Source of the DNA: Bacteroidales bacterium
GTDB lineage: Bacteria > Bacteroidota > Bacteroidia > Bacteroidales > P3
NCBI GenBank assembly: GCA_017934545.1
Contig: JAGBJI010000009.1
Location: forward strand, 1-64,000
Length of the DNA: 64,000 nt
Direction: 5' to 3'
Shown: positions 43,501-52,413 of the stretch, one piece after another
Position numbering within the stretch: the stretch's first letter is position 1
Layout: every line of letters begins with the position of its first letter
Notes under the pieces: model-generated
The model's database searches: none
What the model was told of the DNA's origin: nothing
Seen by the model: only the letters and a program-made list of their open reading frames with translations
Made by a program: the position numbers and the translations under genes

Positions 43501-43804
43501 GCAATCCGTCATCGTCCTGGGCTATGGCGGTAACATTGTCAACCGTGCTGCCCAATGCAACTTCCTGCCAATTGTGACCGTAGTTTACGCTCACGTAAAG
43601 ACCTCCGACAGTACCCATCCATATAACGCCCGGGTTAAACTTGTCAAAGACTGCCGTACGGGAACGTCCTGCCTGATTGTTTGGACCGATTAAATTCCAC
43701 TGATCCTCTTCCGCATTAATATACGGAGATGCCATTGCCGAATTGACCATCATTCCCATGACAGCACAAAGCAATACACTCAAAAGAAACTTTCTGTTTT
43801 TCAT
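40526..43804 (-). CDS. Secreted T9SS cargo protein, beta-propeller with type A sorting domain
   Basis: The 1092-residue protein has a signal peptide (MKNRKFLLSVLLCAVMGMM, cleavage near residue 25). The N-terminal half has sortilin/BNR-type propeller phrases (GVIWMGTVGGLYVSVNYGHN, DDDGLLYIGTGEGYY, NGTLYVGTYNSGLKMSADGG), repeated later (GRIYVGSDDGLYYTTNGSSW). The last ~80 residues are a type A T9SS sorting domain (VTVYPNPASSQATIAYTL, DMNGREV, LQRGVYMIRM, SAKLIVK). It should pass the SprA channel and be cleaved and anchored. No catalytic residues are recognised; ligand binding or a glycosidase-like role are both possible. It has its own promoter and terminator. Confidence 0.9.
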   Translation of the reverse strand: MKNRKFLLSVLLCAVMGMMVNSAMASPYINAEEDQWNLIGPNNQAGRSRTAVFDKFNPGVIWMGTVGGLYVSVNYGHNWQEVALGSTVDNVTAIAQDDDGLLYIGTGEGYYRVTLNEENPLGHSNHTSGKIGSGVYKQNSGAEKQWSANLTTDAQKYDYIAQNFKFTVLPATVPANKYDNEDAWAFINNMAYVNGTLYVGTYNSGLKMSADGGQTFTNVQIGGQTVLVINDIAVNADGRVAVAATDIDESMAFVALNQEGSSSAFTTVMNETTVESNRAIGRIKLTFGQKNPNNLFVMVAGSLKGADLTNKMTGILLGIYRPADTENGINNIGTEAEKWTKISPQVTAYSLGYNLGEAMAINVDDESSDEETIYLGGEIVLSGTDVNGEGLFSFSPITSSVASDTLTYYVAPNIHSIIRTVDADSNSLMFAMTDCGPYRYYYDNYLQQYQWLSSAKNVNTLQSYKIAAAVDGSVLAATQSNAVMYMSSVSDSVAKGGMKIWSVNNAGYPYTSNPLTYSAMNGYYANEPSIFSAGYVGTSGIYRTLPSKRKPMLLSRPGTNVTRTYGNQGDFTAVDDQTWTYGAAANSGVSSQVLLISTMGGNETYDQFVTPAALWESFDFDSKFDSVLVKLTKYTTIHRNGESLDCKDGREIKAGDSVLVISDILGYPFFHVFSATDVNTLSSVASDAYELGSGDVLFYKNADFSMKVPQKVQSRALVATTTGAFICGKIFDFSKTINTDPESFGNLTWARIYTAGLPIDAETSTLNTRIHAVALSQDGTSAFLSVDHFSGMTTYENTELIRISGLNDVDISNDRLFVGVGNEVEKFTSTVIGTYTRQISSIVCDPDNSNNMIITFDGYNSTNANVMRTTNALADAPTFTAMDLNPENSSDNVKPVFSALYEKVGGSGRIYVGSDDGLYYTTNGSSWTKDESIPAVPVYDLYQQRTNLPQWNFLAYTGDNSEAMQYDAPVNRGVMYAATYGKGLYMNNVYLDTTRTFVSIDGVINNQSQLNVTVYPNPASSQATIAYTLDTPDDVTFTMIDMNGREVSVFEMPRQSKGTHTQVLDVRGLQRGVYMIRMTTNKNTQSAKLIVK

Positions 43805-43858
43805 AGTATTTTGTTTATTCTTATTATTATTTCAACACTAAATTATGCTTTTAAGCGG

Positions 43859-43866
43859 CAAAAATA
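43859..43866 (-). promoter_or_regulatory. -7 promoter element of the type A cargo gene
   Basis: The minus strand reads TATTTTTG, fitting TAnnTTTG, about 55 bp before the start codon. Confidence 0.5.
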
Positions 43867-44086
43867 CGCAAAAAAAATCACATGACAAGATTTTATGCCG
43901 AATTTTTTCTGTCCGTCTGCATTTTTATAACATTTACATTCACATCTTGCATTTGAAAATCAACAAAATATATAGTTTATACTTACTTTTACAACTGCAA
44001 ACTCCGTGCCGACATTAATTTTACGGTTTTTCCCCGCCGCAAAACCGAATTAAAAAATATTGTTTTGAGAAACGAAAAATAAAAAA

Positions 44087-44180
44087 CATATGTATTTTTT
44101 CAAAAAAACATATGAATTTTAATCAAAAAACATATGTTTTTCGTTTCAAAAACATATGTTTTTTTTATTTAGATTCTGAA
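44087..44180. repeat. 22-bp CATATG array, copy 6 (direct)
   Basis: CATATG starts at 44087, 44109, 44131 and 44153; TCTGAA follows at 44175 and a TTGAGA core precedes at 44065, all on the 22-bp grid. Linkers 1-3 are identical to copy 1, although the two lie 40 kb apart. It sits in the 546-bp divergent gap between the cargo gene and moxR, between their promoters; I see no gene in the rest of the gap. Confidence 0.92.
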
Positions 44181-44272
44181 AACAATATTGTGCAGTATGG
44201 TTTAAACCGTTTTAAACGCAAAGACTTTACAAATAAAATCAGGCACGGGGAACGTTATTTGCAATTTTATAT

Positions 44273-44280
44273 TAAATTTG
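44273..44280 (+). promoter_or_regulatory. -7 promoter element of the moxR-bat operon
   Basis: TAAATTTG fits TAnnTTTG; the leader to ATG 44351 is about 65 nt. Confidence 0.5.
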
Positions 44281-44350
44281 CAATAATTTAACCTTTCTGA
44301 CGTTAAATTTAACGGTAATCTTTACTGAACAATATATTATATATAATAGT

Positions 44351-45334
44351 ATGGACATAACGGAATTAAACAAAAAGATAGAGAGCGAAAGTGCTTTCGT
44401 AGATTTAATCACCAACGAAATAGGCAAAGCCATAATCGGTCAAAAGGCGATGATAGAAAGATTGATGATAGGCTTGCTTTCGGACGGACATATACTGTTG
44501 GAAGGTGTTCCGGGATTGGCAAAAACTTTGGCAATATCGGCTCTGGCAAAAACAATTGACGCCGGATTTTCACGCATTCAGTTTACACCCGATTTATTGC
44601 CCGCCGACGTTATAGGAACCATGATTTACAATCCGCAGAATGCAGGATTTGTAGTCAAACAAGGCCCCGTGTTTTCAAATTTCGTACTTGCCGACGAGAT
44701 AAACCGAGCCCCTGCCAAAGTGCAGTCGGCTTTGTTGGAAGCAATGCAGGAAAGACAGGTGACAATAGGCGACAACACCTACAAATTGGATAATCCTTTT
44801 TTGGTACTTGCCACACAAAACCCGATAGAACAAGAAGGTACTTATCCTTTACCCGAAGCACAGTTGGACCGTTTCATGCTTAAAGTGGTTGTTTCCTATC
44901 CTTCAATAGAGGAAGAAAGACAGATTTTGCACCAAAAACTGCAAACAACCCAACCCGTTATATCAAAAGTGGTAAACACCGCACAGATAGAACGGGCAAA
45001 AGAAGTGGTAAAACAGGTTTATTTAGACCCGAAGATTGAGAATTATATAACCGATATAGTATTTGCTTCACGGTACCCTGAAAACTATAAATTGGAAAAA
45101 ATAAAACCTTTCATCGCTTACGGAGCTTCGCCAAGGGCGTCCATCAATTTGGCATTGGCTGGCAGGGCTTATGCATTTATCCACCGCAGAGGCTATGTGA
45201 TACCCGAAGATATTATAGCCGTATGCCCTGATGTGTTGCGTCACAGAATAGGATTGACCTACGAAGCCGAAGCCGAGAGCATTGCAAGCACCGATATTAT
45301 AAATGAGATAATCAACAGGGTTGACGTTCCTTAA
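44351..45334 (+). CDS. MoxR-family AAA+ ATPase
   Basis: The 327-residue ATPase has Walker A EGVPGLAKTL (51-60), Walker B FVLADEINRA (111-120), sensor-1 LVLATQNPIEQEG and an arginine-finger region near LPEAQLDRFMLK. MoxR ATPases act as chaperones for partner proteins with von Willebrand A domains, here BatA and BatB. It heads a gapless operon with the DUF58 gene 3 bp downstream. The operon is linked in other Bacteroidetes to envelope stress or aerotolerance. Confidence 0.94.
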   Translation: MDITELNKKIESESAFVDLITNEIGKAIIGQKAMIERLMIGLLSDGHILLEGVPGLAKTLAISALAKTIDAGFSRIQFTPDLLPADVIGTMIYNPQNAGFVVKQGPVFSNFVLADEINRAPAKVQSALLEAMQERQVTIGDNTYKLDNPFLVLATQNPIEQEGTYPLPEAQLDRFMLKVVVSYPSIEEERQILHQKLQTTQPVISKVVNTAQIERAKEVVKQVYLDPKIENYITDIVFASRYPENYKLEKIKPFIAYGASPRASINLALAGRAYAFIHRRGYVIPEDIIAVCPDVLRHRIGLTYEAEAESIASTDIINEIINRVDVP

Positions 45335-45337
45335 TCA

Positions 45338-46207
45338 ATGGAATATTCTGATTTAATAAAGAAAGTACATAAGATTGAGATAAAGGCCAAAGGCCTGTCA
45401 AAGAATGTATTTTCGGGTCAGTACCGCAGTGCATTCAAAGGACGGGGTATGACCTTTTCGGAAGTAAGGGAATATACATACGGCGACGAAGTGCGGAGCA
45501 TTGATTGGAATGTGTCGGCAAGGTTCAACAAACCGTATGTCAAAATCTTTGAAGAAGAAAGGGAGCTGACCATAATGCTGATGATTGATGTCAGCGGGTC
45601 AACGGGATTCGGCACAAAGCATTGTCTGAAAAGCGAAACCATAACGGAAATCGCCGCAATACTTGCTTTTTCCGCCGTTTCCAACAACGACAAAGTCGGA
45701 GCATTGCTTTTTTCGGACAAAGTTGAGATGTATATCCCGCCGAAAAAGGGTTCGCCGCATTGTCTTCGCATAATAAGGGAGTTGCTTTCTTTCCGTCCTA
45801 CCGTCAACCGCACATCGCTCAAAGAGCCTTTCGTATATATTAATAATGTAATCAAACGCCACTGCACTTGTTTTTTGATTACCGACGGTTTGGCGGAGTT
45901 TGACAAAAGCCTTACCATATTTTCGCGTAAACACGACGTATGTTCCGTTTTGGTTAACGACCGTGCGGAGTTTAAACTTGCAGACGTAGGATTGGTTTTG
46001 TTTGAAGATGCGGAAACCAAACGCAGGGAATGGGTGGACACTCATGATAAACAGACAAGGGAATCGTTTTCGCAGATGATGATTCAAAGACAGACCCGTC
46101 TGACAGAGGAACTGAAAAAATCAGGAATAGATTATGTAAACATTATGACTGATTCTGACTATACCAAAGAGTTGATAAAATTATTTACGGACAGGGAACG
46201 GTTATGA
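45338..46207 (+). CDS. DUF58 domain protein of the MoxR-Bat operon
   Basis: The 289-residue protein carries the DUF58 signature (FSEVREYTYGDEVRSIDWNV, residues ~41-60) followed by a von Willebrand A-like fold with a MIDAS motif MLMIDVSGSTGFG. DUF58 proteins are constant partners of MoxR ATPases; they are probably metal-dependent adhesion-type modules that MoxR remodels. No membrane segment is seen. Its stop overlaps the next start (ATGA). Confidence 0.92.
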   Translation: MEYSDLIKKVHKIEIKAKGLSKNVFSGQYRSAFKGRGMTFSEVREYTYGDEVRSIDWNVSARFNKPYVKIFEEERELTIMLMIDVSGSTGFGTKHCLKSETITEIAAILAFSAVSNNDKVGALLFSDKVEMYIPPKKGSPHCLRIIRELLSFRPTVNRTSLKEPFVYINNVIKRHCTCFLITDGLAEFDKSLTIFSRKHDVCSVLVNDRAEFKLADVGLVLFEDAETKRREWVDTHDKQTRESFSQMMIQRQTRLTEELKKSGIDYVNIMTDSDYTKELIKLFTDRERL

Positions 46208-47142
46208 AAAAACGTATATATATAATATATGTATTATGTATTATTTGCTGCACTTCTTATTTGAATGCACAAAACCTTACGGGCAAAGCCGACAAGGGCA
46301 AATACATGATAGGCGAACCTATAAAATATTATTTTGAAATCCCCGACAGCAAGGCCAATCTCAACTTTACGTCCGATTTTCACTTCTCCGACACCTTGAT
46401 GTTGATAAACTCTTCCGTTGACACCTCTTCGGGCAAGATTAAATACAGTTATACATTCGCTTCATTCTTTGAGGGAAAACATAAACTGCCGGAGTTTCAG
46501 TTTTATCAGGCGAACACCGCCAAACAGGTATACAACATTGTTTCGCCCGTTGTGGAAATATCTTCGCCTGTTATAGATACAGTTAACATAGAAACCAAAC
46601 AACTGAAACCGATTATCAAAGTACCGCCTACTTTTAAGGAAGTATTACCGTTTTCTTTAGGTGCATTGCTGGCAGCAATAATAACCATTGCCGTAATATA
46701 TTTCTTTAAAAAGAAAAAGCAACAAGGCAGCGTTGTAAAAACGCAGGACGTTCCGTCCGTACCAGAAGACACCGAAGCGTTGGATCATTTAAACAAACTG
46801 AAACAGGCACGTCTTATTGAAAACAATCAAACCAAACAACACTATATACTGTTGAGTGAAATATTGTGGCAATATATATTCAGAAGGTTTGACATCAATG
46901 CTTTTGAAATGACAACGGGGCAGATTATGGAAAGCTTGCATTCAAAAGAAATATCGCAAGACGACATAAAAACACTGAACAACATCTTTTCAACTTCCGA
47001 CTTTGTCAAATTCGCAAAATATTTGCCTGACATGCAAACCAATGTCAAATTGATGGAAGACAGCGTTAACATTGTTAAACATAACGGCAGTTCTATTACA
47101 GACGAACAACCGACGGACAAAAAGGAGGAAGACGATGCATAA
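46204..47142 (+). CDS. Bat-operon membrane protein of unknown function
   Basis: The 312-residue protein has a signal peptide (YVLCIICCTSYLNAQ, cleaved near residue 23), an N-terminal beta-sandwich (~25-140), one transmembrane helix (~150-170, FSLGALLAAIITIAVIYFF followed by KKKK), then a cytoplasmic helical domain with LLSEILWQYIFRRFDINA. This architecture is that of the protein usually between DUF58 and BatA (DUF4381/BatD-like). It probably anchors or senses for the complex. It overlaps the DUF58 gene by 4 bp and batA by 8 bp. Confidence 0.8.
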   Translation: MKKRIYIIYVLCIICCTSYLNAQNLTGKADKGKYMIGEPIKYYFEIPDSKANLNFTSDFHFSDTLMLINSSVDTSSGKIKYSYTFASFFEGKHKLPEFQFYQANTAKQVYNIVSPVVEISSPVIDTVNIETKQLKPIIKVPPTFKEVLPFSLGALLAAIITIAVIYFFKKKKQQGSVVKTQDVPSVPEDTEALDHLNKLKQARLIENNQTKQHYILLSEILWQYIFRRFDINAFEMTTGQIMESLHSKEISQDDIKTLNNIFSTSDFVKFAKYLPDMQTNVKLMEDSVNIVKHNGSSITDEQPTDKKEEDDA

Positions 47143-48127
47143 CATATCTTTTTCATATCCCATTTTTCTGTGGTTGCTAATCTTAATTGTGCCTTTGATG
47201 ATTTTTATCATCAAAAAGGAAAAACAAAGATTTGCTTACATAAAATATTCCGACGTCAGCCAATTTTCAAACAAAAAGAAAACTTGGCGTATATATCTGC
47301 GTAATATAACGGATTATCTGCGTATTGCCGTTGTGGTAATACTTTGCTTTGCCGCATCACGTCCGCATTTTTCTTTATCCAAAGATGACAAAAGCATAGA
47401 GGGAATTGACTTGGTGTTAACCCTTGACGTATCGCCGTCAATGCTGGCCGAAGATTTTAAACCCAACCGTTTGGAAAGTGCAAAAAACGTTGCACGGGAA
47501 TTTATTCAGAACAGAAAAAACGACGAAATAGGTTTGGTTGTTTTTTCGGGCGAAGCCTTTACACAATGTCCGCCTACAATAGACCACGACGTACTGTTGT
47601 CACTGTTGAAAGAAACAAAAAGCGGGGAATTGCAGGACGGAACGGCAATAGGTGACGGATTGACCACGGCAGTAAACCGCATAAGGACGAGCAAAGCAAA
47701 AAGCAAAGTGATAATACTTATAACCGACGGCGTCAACAACTCCGGTCAGGTTGACCCTTTGCAAGCTGCATCGTTTGCCAAACAATACGGAATACGTGTA
47801 TATACCATTGGTGTGGGCACACAAGGCTTGGCACCGTTCCCCGTTCAAACTCCGATAGGCAAACGTTACGAACAAATGAAAGTGGAAATAGACGAAACTC
47901 TGTTACAAAATATTGCTTCTTCAACAGGTGCTAAATATTTCAGGTCAACAAAGAACTCTTCTTTGGAAAAAATATTCAAAGAAATAGATGCAATGGAAAA
48001 ATCCATAATAAATGTATCGTTATACAACCAAACAAAAGACGTAGGTTTTAAGTTCGCTTTAGTTGCACTTGTTTTATTGATTGTTGAATGTGTACTTAAT
48101 TATTGCGTTATCAGAAGAAACTATTAA
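47135..48127 (+). CDS. batA: BatA, membrane-bound VWA protein
   Basis: The frame is open from 47072, but ATG 47135 starts the conserved N-terminus (MHNISFSYPIFLWLLILIVP), giving 330 residues. Two N-terminal helices (~10-28, ~58-78) and a C-terminal helix flank a VWA domain with MIDAS motif DLVLTLDVSPSM and ILITDGVNNSG. A strong AAAGGAGGAAG ribosome-binding sequence lies inside the preceding gene's last codons. With BatB, C, D and E it forms the Bat complex; in Bacteroides fragilis Bat genes affect aerotolerance. Confidence 0.93.
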   Translation: MHNISFSYPIFLWLLILIVPLMIFIIKKEKQRFAYIKYSDVSQFSNKKKTWRIYLRNITDYLRIAVVVILCFAASRPHFSLSKDDKSIEGIDLVLTLDVSPSMLAEDFKPNRLESAKNVAREFIQNRKNDEIGLVVFSGEAFTQCPPTIDHDVLLSLLKETKSGELQDGTAIGDGLTTAVNRIRTSKAKSKVIILITDGVNNSGQVDPLQAASFAKQYGIRVYTIGVGTQGLAPFPVQTPIGKRYEQMKVEIDETLLQNIASSTGAKYFRSTKNSSLEKIFKEIDAMEKSIINVSLYNQTKDVGFKFALVALVLLIVECVLNYCVIRRNY

Positions 48128-48145
48128 CAAACGACGGTAAAAAAA

Positions 48146-49186
48146 ATGTTTAGATTTGAATTTCCTTATATATTATGGTTTTTAATCTTTGTTCCGTTAA
48201 TGGTTGTTGTGTTTATATTTATCCAAAGACACAAACTCATTCAACTGAACAAAGCCGCAGACAATCATTTGCATAATCACATTCTGCCTTTACTGTCTTT
48301 CGGAAAGCAAAGACTGAAGTTCATTCTTGTAATGATTGCCTATACATGTTTGGTTCTTGCTGCAGCCAACCCGCAAAAAGCAACCACTGCGGACAACAAA
48401 GAACGCAAAGGATGCGATATTATGATATGTTTGGATGTTTCCAACTCTATGCTTGCCGAAGACTTACAACCCAACCGTCTTGAGAGGGCGAAATTGGCGA
48501 TAACCCAATTAATATCCCAACTGAACGGCGACAGAATAGGACTTGTCGTGTTTGCAGGAAGCAGTTTTACGTTTTTGCCGCTCACAAGCGACTATGCAAC
48601 GGCTAAAATGTTCACCGACGTTGTGGATACTAAACTTATAGACAATCAAGGTACGGATATTCACCAAGCATTGCTCACGGCAATCAAAGGTTTCGGCGAA
48701 ACGGATAGCGGAAACAAACGTACGCGTACAATTATACTTATATCCGACGGTGAAGACAACCAACCCGAAGCGGAAAATATTGCAAAAGATTTGTCAAAGA
48801 AAAACATCACCGTCAATTGTATCGGAATAGGAAGTCCGCAGGGTGCAAAAATTCCGGTAAAAGAAAATGGTATAACAACGTTCAAAAAAGATAAAGACGG
48901 CAATATAGTAATAACCAAGTTGAATGAAGCGACTCTTAAGAACATTGCTTCGGCTACTAACGGCAAATATCTGCGGGCAACGGGGGCATCTTTGGGATTA
49001 AACACCATAATGCAATCCATAAACAATATGGATAAAAAGAATTACAACGATTTATCGTTCAAAGACTATGAAACTTTGTTCTACATTCCCGCCATTATAG
49101 CGTTGATTTTGCTGCTTGCGGAATTCGTTATATTCAATTCAAAAAACAAATATATCAACAGAAAATTATTCTTCGGAAAAGATTAA
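48146..49186 (+). CDS. batB: BatB, membrane-bound VWA protein
   Basis: The 346-residue protein is a paralogue of BatA: N-terminal transmembrane helices (~11-28, ~58-76), a VWA domain with MIDAS motif IMICLDVSNSM and ILISDGEDNQPEA, and a C-terminal helix (FYIPAIIALILLLAEFVIF). It lies 18 bp after batA. The operon order moxR-DUF58-X-batA-batB-batC-batD/E is the standard one. Confidence 0.93.
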   Translation: MFRFEFPYILWFLIFVPLMVVVFIFIQRHKLIQLNKAADNHLHNHILPLLSFGKQRLKFILVMIAYTCLVLAAANPQKATTADNKERKGCDIMICLDVSNSMLAEDLQPNRLERAKLAITQLISQLNGDRIGLVVFAGSSFTFLPLTSDYATAKMFTDVVDTKLIDNQGTDIHQALLTAIKGFGETDSGNKRTRTIILISDGEDNQPEAENIAKDLSKKNITVNCIGIGSPQGAKIPVKENGITTFKKDKDGNIVITKLNEATLKNIASATNGKYLRATGASLGLNTIMQSINNMDKKNYNDLSFKDYETLFYIPAIIALILLLAEFVIFNSKNKYINRKLFFGKD

Positions 49187-49190
49187 ATAT

Positions 49191-49829
49191 ATGAAAAAGA
49201 TATTGACCTTGATGTTGGTGGTTTTGTGTTTGTCTTCGTGTGACAAAACCAGGCAATACACGAGAAAAGGTAACAAAATGTACAATAAAAAGGAATATAC
49301 AAAGGCTCAACAATCATATTCCGACGCATTGAAAGAAGATTCAGCCTTTTCGGCTGCAAATTTCAACATGGGCAATGCCGTAATGCAGGACAAAGACAGT
49401 AATTTTCAGCAAGCCGTAGAATATTATAATAAGTATTTGGATAAAAAAACGGGCAATACGAAGAAAGACAAATTGAATTACTCCAAAGGATTGTACAACC
49501 GCGGCAACGCATTGTTCGCCCTGTCGCAGCAAGACAACGCTTCGGAACAGGGAATGAAATATTTGCAACAAGCCGCAACGGATTATAAAAACGCCATGTT
49601 GTTGAATCCTTCCGATACTGACGCAAGATATAACTATGCATTGTGTTTGTGGCTGCTGAAAAACAACAATCAATCAAATGACGGCAACAACAATCAAAAC
49701 AATAACTCGTCAAACAGCGAAATAAATCAAATGTTGGAGGCGATGAAAAACAACGAGAAGAACACCATCAGCAAAGTAAAGAAACACAAAGAGAATCTGC
49801 AAAACCAAAGAAATGAAAAAGATTGGTAG
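49191..49829 (+). CDS. batC: BatC, TPR lipoprotein
   Basis: From ATG 49191 this is 212 residues; upstream frame is open but lies in batB. The lipoprotein signal ends at Cys17 (LCLSSC). TPR-like helices follow (~20-150: KMYNKKEYTKAQQSYSDAL, YNRGNALFALSQQD, AMLLNPSDTDARYNYALCLW). The C-terminal ~55 residues are Asn/Gln/Lys-rich and probably unstructured. BatC is thought to scaffold the Bat complex on the periplasmic side. It starts 4 bp after batB and overlaps batD by 17 bp. Confidence 0.9.
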   Translation: MKKILTLMLVVLCLSSCDKTRQYTRKGNKMYNKKEYTKAQQSYSDALKEDSAFSAANFNMGNAVMQDKDSNFQQAVEYYNKYLDKKTGNTKKDKLNYSKGLYNRGNALFALSQQDNASEQGMKYLQQAATDYKNAMLLNPSDTDARYNYALCLWLLKNNNQSNDGNNNQNNNSSNSEINQMLEAMKNNEKNTISKVKKHKENLQNQRNEKDW

Positions 49830-52407
49830 AATATATATATTATCGGTACTGATACTTGCCTGCTTATCGCTCAATGCACAAATAAATTTCTACGCAAAGG
49901 CTCCCGTGTCGGTAGGCGTCAATGAGGGCTTTACATTAAACCTTACCATTAACGCAGGAAGCCCGTCACATTTCCAACCTCCCGAAGTCAAGGGTGCAAA
50001 AATAGTGGCTGGTCCGTCGCAATCGTCATCTTCTTCCACTACAATAATGAACGGCAAGGTTTCTTCGTCCAAATCGTTCACTTATTCCTATACTTTGGTA
50101 GCTTCAAAGGAAGGTTCGGTCAGTATTTCGCCCGCAAAAATAACGGTAAACGGCCAAACCTATACTTCCAATCCCGTAAAAATTCAGGTAACTAACAATC
50201 CTGTTTCAACGCAACGTCAAAACAATACCCGCAATCAGTCATACTCTTCTTCCCAACCGCAGACAAACACCCAAAACTCTTCAAACGGCAGAGACGGAAT
50301 ATCGGAACAATCGCTTTTTGTTAGGGCTATACCGAACAAAAACGATGTAGTAAAAGGCGAAGAAGTCATTATAACTTATAAACTCTACACTTTATATCCC
50401 GTAAGTGAGTACCAGATTGAACGTATTCCCTCTTCTTCGGGCTTTTGGATAGAAGACCCCGACAACCAAACCAACCCTCACTTACGTACGGAGGTATATA
50501 ACGGAAGACAATATCAGGTTGCCGACCTAAAAAAAGTCATTCTATATCCGCAAAAAAGCGGAACGCTGACCATAAAACCCATGTCTTTGACGGTAACTGC
50601 CCATATTGCCACACGTTCAAGGCAGAACGTGTCAACGGGCGACCCGTTTTTTGACCAATTTTTCAACGACCCGTTCTTTTCTTCGGTCAGAACATCGGTA
50701 AGAACGGTTGAAAAAAAACTGTATACCAACGCTGTAACCTTCAATGTTAAAGAATTACCCGCAAAACCCGACAATTACTGCGGCGGAGTAGGCGGTTTTT
50801 CGGTTAAAGCGGACACTGTAACCAAAAAAATCAAAGCTTTTGAGCCGTTTTATTTGACTTACACTTTGTCAGGCAGCGGAAATCTGACGCTTATCAACAA
50901 TCTGCCGTTAAATCTTCCCGACGAATTCCAACTTTCCGACCCTGAAATAACGGACAACATCACCCGCTCGGCATCAGGCGTCAGCGGAAGCCGTACATTC
51001 AGGTATTTAGTCATACCGCAGGTTGAAGGCGACTTTGTAATCCCCGGTTTGAATGCGTCGTATTATGATATAAACAAAAAAGAATACGTAACCCTGTCAA
51101 CCGAACAACACAAAATCCATATAGACAAGGGAGATGTCAGCGAAGAATACGCCGTTCAATTGGAAGACCGAGCCAAATACCGCAATATGAAGATAAAAAG
51201 CGGTATCAAAACATCGTCTTTGGACAGGGAATACCACATCTTTGACAACTTATTCCTATATATAATACCGTTAATTTTCGTTTTACTGACGGCAATCGCC
51301 GTTTTGCTGTTCGCACGTTACCGAAAAATGTCGGCAGACGTTGTAAACATGAAGATGAAACGGTCAACCAAGGTGGCGGTACGCCGCTTGAAGAAAGCCA
51401 AACGCTTTTTGGACAAAGGGGAAACCGAAAAATTTGAGGACGAAACCGCAATAGCACTGTGGAATTACCTGTCTGACAGATTCAAAATAGACAAAACACA
51501 ATTAAGCGTGCAAGCCTGCACTGAAATTCTTAATTCTGCGGGAATAGACAGTCGGACTACCGACAAATTACAGGAAACTTTGAACCGCTGTCAGTACTTA
51601 CGCTTCTCGCAGGATAAGACTGCAACGGCTGATTTGTCGCTTTACGACGATGCAATTGATGTTATATCTTCAACGGAACAACAGATGAAACGGTTAAAGA
51701 AATCAAAAAAAGAAGAAAAACCTACAACGGGGCGTACCATCAACATTCCTACGGCGATGATTTGGCTGTTTATGCTGACCTTTGCGGCGTTAAACTCCGT
51801 AAATGCGTCAAACACAGATGCCACTGCCTATTGTGCCAAAGCCGACAGTTGCTTTAAACACAGCGATTACGCCAATGCCGTGCTTTATTACGAGAAAGCC
51901 CTGAAATTTTCGCCGTCCAATAAAGACATAAAGCTCAATATAAACATCACCAAGGCAAGACTTGTGGGCAATACCTACGTTATACCCGAATTCGTACTTG
52001 TCAGGTGGGTAAAAAACATTGCCAGCCTGCTGCCGATTCCCGTTTGGGCAGTGATGTTTACGGGGTTGTTTCTCATTGCATGCGTAATGTTTTTCGTCTA
52101 TCTGTTCACTGCCGACAGAAAAGTGCTGTTTTTCTACCTCACAACAGGTTTTCTCATCTTGTCATTGTGCAGTATGGCTCTGGGAACAGTCCGTCAAAAC
52201 ATACAAAACGACACTTCACATGCCATACTTATGAAAAGCAACATACACCTCAAGCAAACACGGCAGCAAAACGCCAAAGACGTACAGATAATGTACAAAG
52301 GACAAAAGGTAAAACTGATTGACGAGGGTACAAAACAATGGATAAAGGTTCGCACTGAAGACCATAAGGAAGGTTATATGGAGAATAAAAACTATAAACG
52401 GATTTAA
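49813..52407 (+). CDS. batDE: BatD-BatE fusion protein
   Basis: The 864-residue frame joins two genes that are normally separate. Residues 1-~620 are BatD: signal peptide (YILSVLILACLSLNAQ), beta-sandwich domains (FYAKAPVSVGVNEGFTLNL...), a Ser/Gln-rich linker near 130-160, a transmembrane helix near 475-500 and a cytoplasmic helical domain. Residues 649-864 are BatE-like: MIWLFMLTFAALNSVNA looks like BatE's own signal peptide, then a TPR (ADSCFKHSDYANAVLYYEKA), two transmembrane helices and an SH3-like end (VQIMYKGQKVKLIDEG...WIKV). No frameshift is needed. An internal start at 51757 is possible. Confidence 0.88.
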   Translation: MKKIGRIYILSVLILACLSLNAQINFYAKAPVSVGVNEGFTLNLTINAGSPSHFQPPEVKGAKIVAGPSQSSSSSTTIMNGKVSSSKSFTYSYTLVASKEGSVSISPAKITVNGQTYTSNPVKIQVTNNPVSTQRQNNTRNQSYSSSQPQTNTQNSSNGRDGISEQSLFVRAIPNKNDVVKGEEVIITYKLYTLYPVSEYQIERIPSSSGFWIEDPDNQTNPHLRTEVYNGRQYQVADLKKVILYPQKSGTLTIKPMSLTVTAHIATRSRQNVSTGDPFFDQFFNDPFFSSVRTSVRTVEKKLYTNAVTFNVKELPAKPDNYCGGVGGFSVKADTVTKKIKAFEPFYLTYTLSGSGNLTLINNLPLNLPDEFQLSDPEITDNITRSASGVSGSRTFRYLVIPQVEGDFVIPGLNASYYDINKKEYVTLSTEQHKIHIDKGDVSEEYAVQLEDRAKYRNMKIKSGIKTSSLDREYHIFDNLFLYIIPLIFVLLTAIAVLLFARYRKMSADVVNMKMKRSTKVAVRRLKKAKRFLDKGETEKFEDETAIALWNYLSDRFKIDKTQLSVQACTEILNSAGIDSRTTDKLQETLNRCQYLRFSQDKTATADLSLYDDAIDVISSTEQQMKRLKKSKKEEKPTTGRTINIPTAMIWLFMLTFAALNSVNASNTDATAYCAKADSCFKHSDYANAVLYYEKALKFSPSNKDIKLNINITKARLVGNTYVIPEFVLVRWVKNIASLLPIPVWAVMFTGLFLIACVMFFVYLFTADRKVLFFYLTTGFLILSLCSMALGTVRQNIQNDTSHAILMKSNIHLKQTRQQNAKDVQIMYKGQKVKLIDEGTKQWIKVRTEDHKEGYMENKNYKRI

Positions 52408-52413
52408 AAAAAC

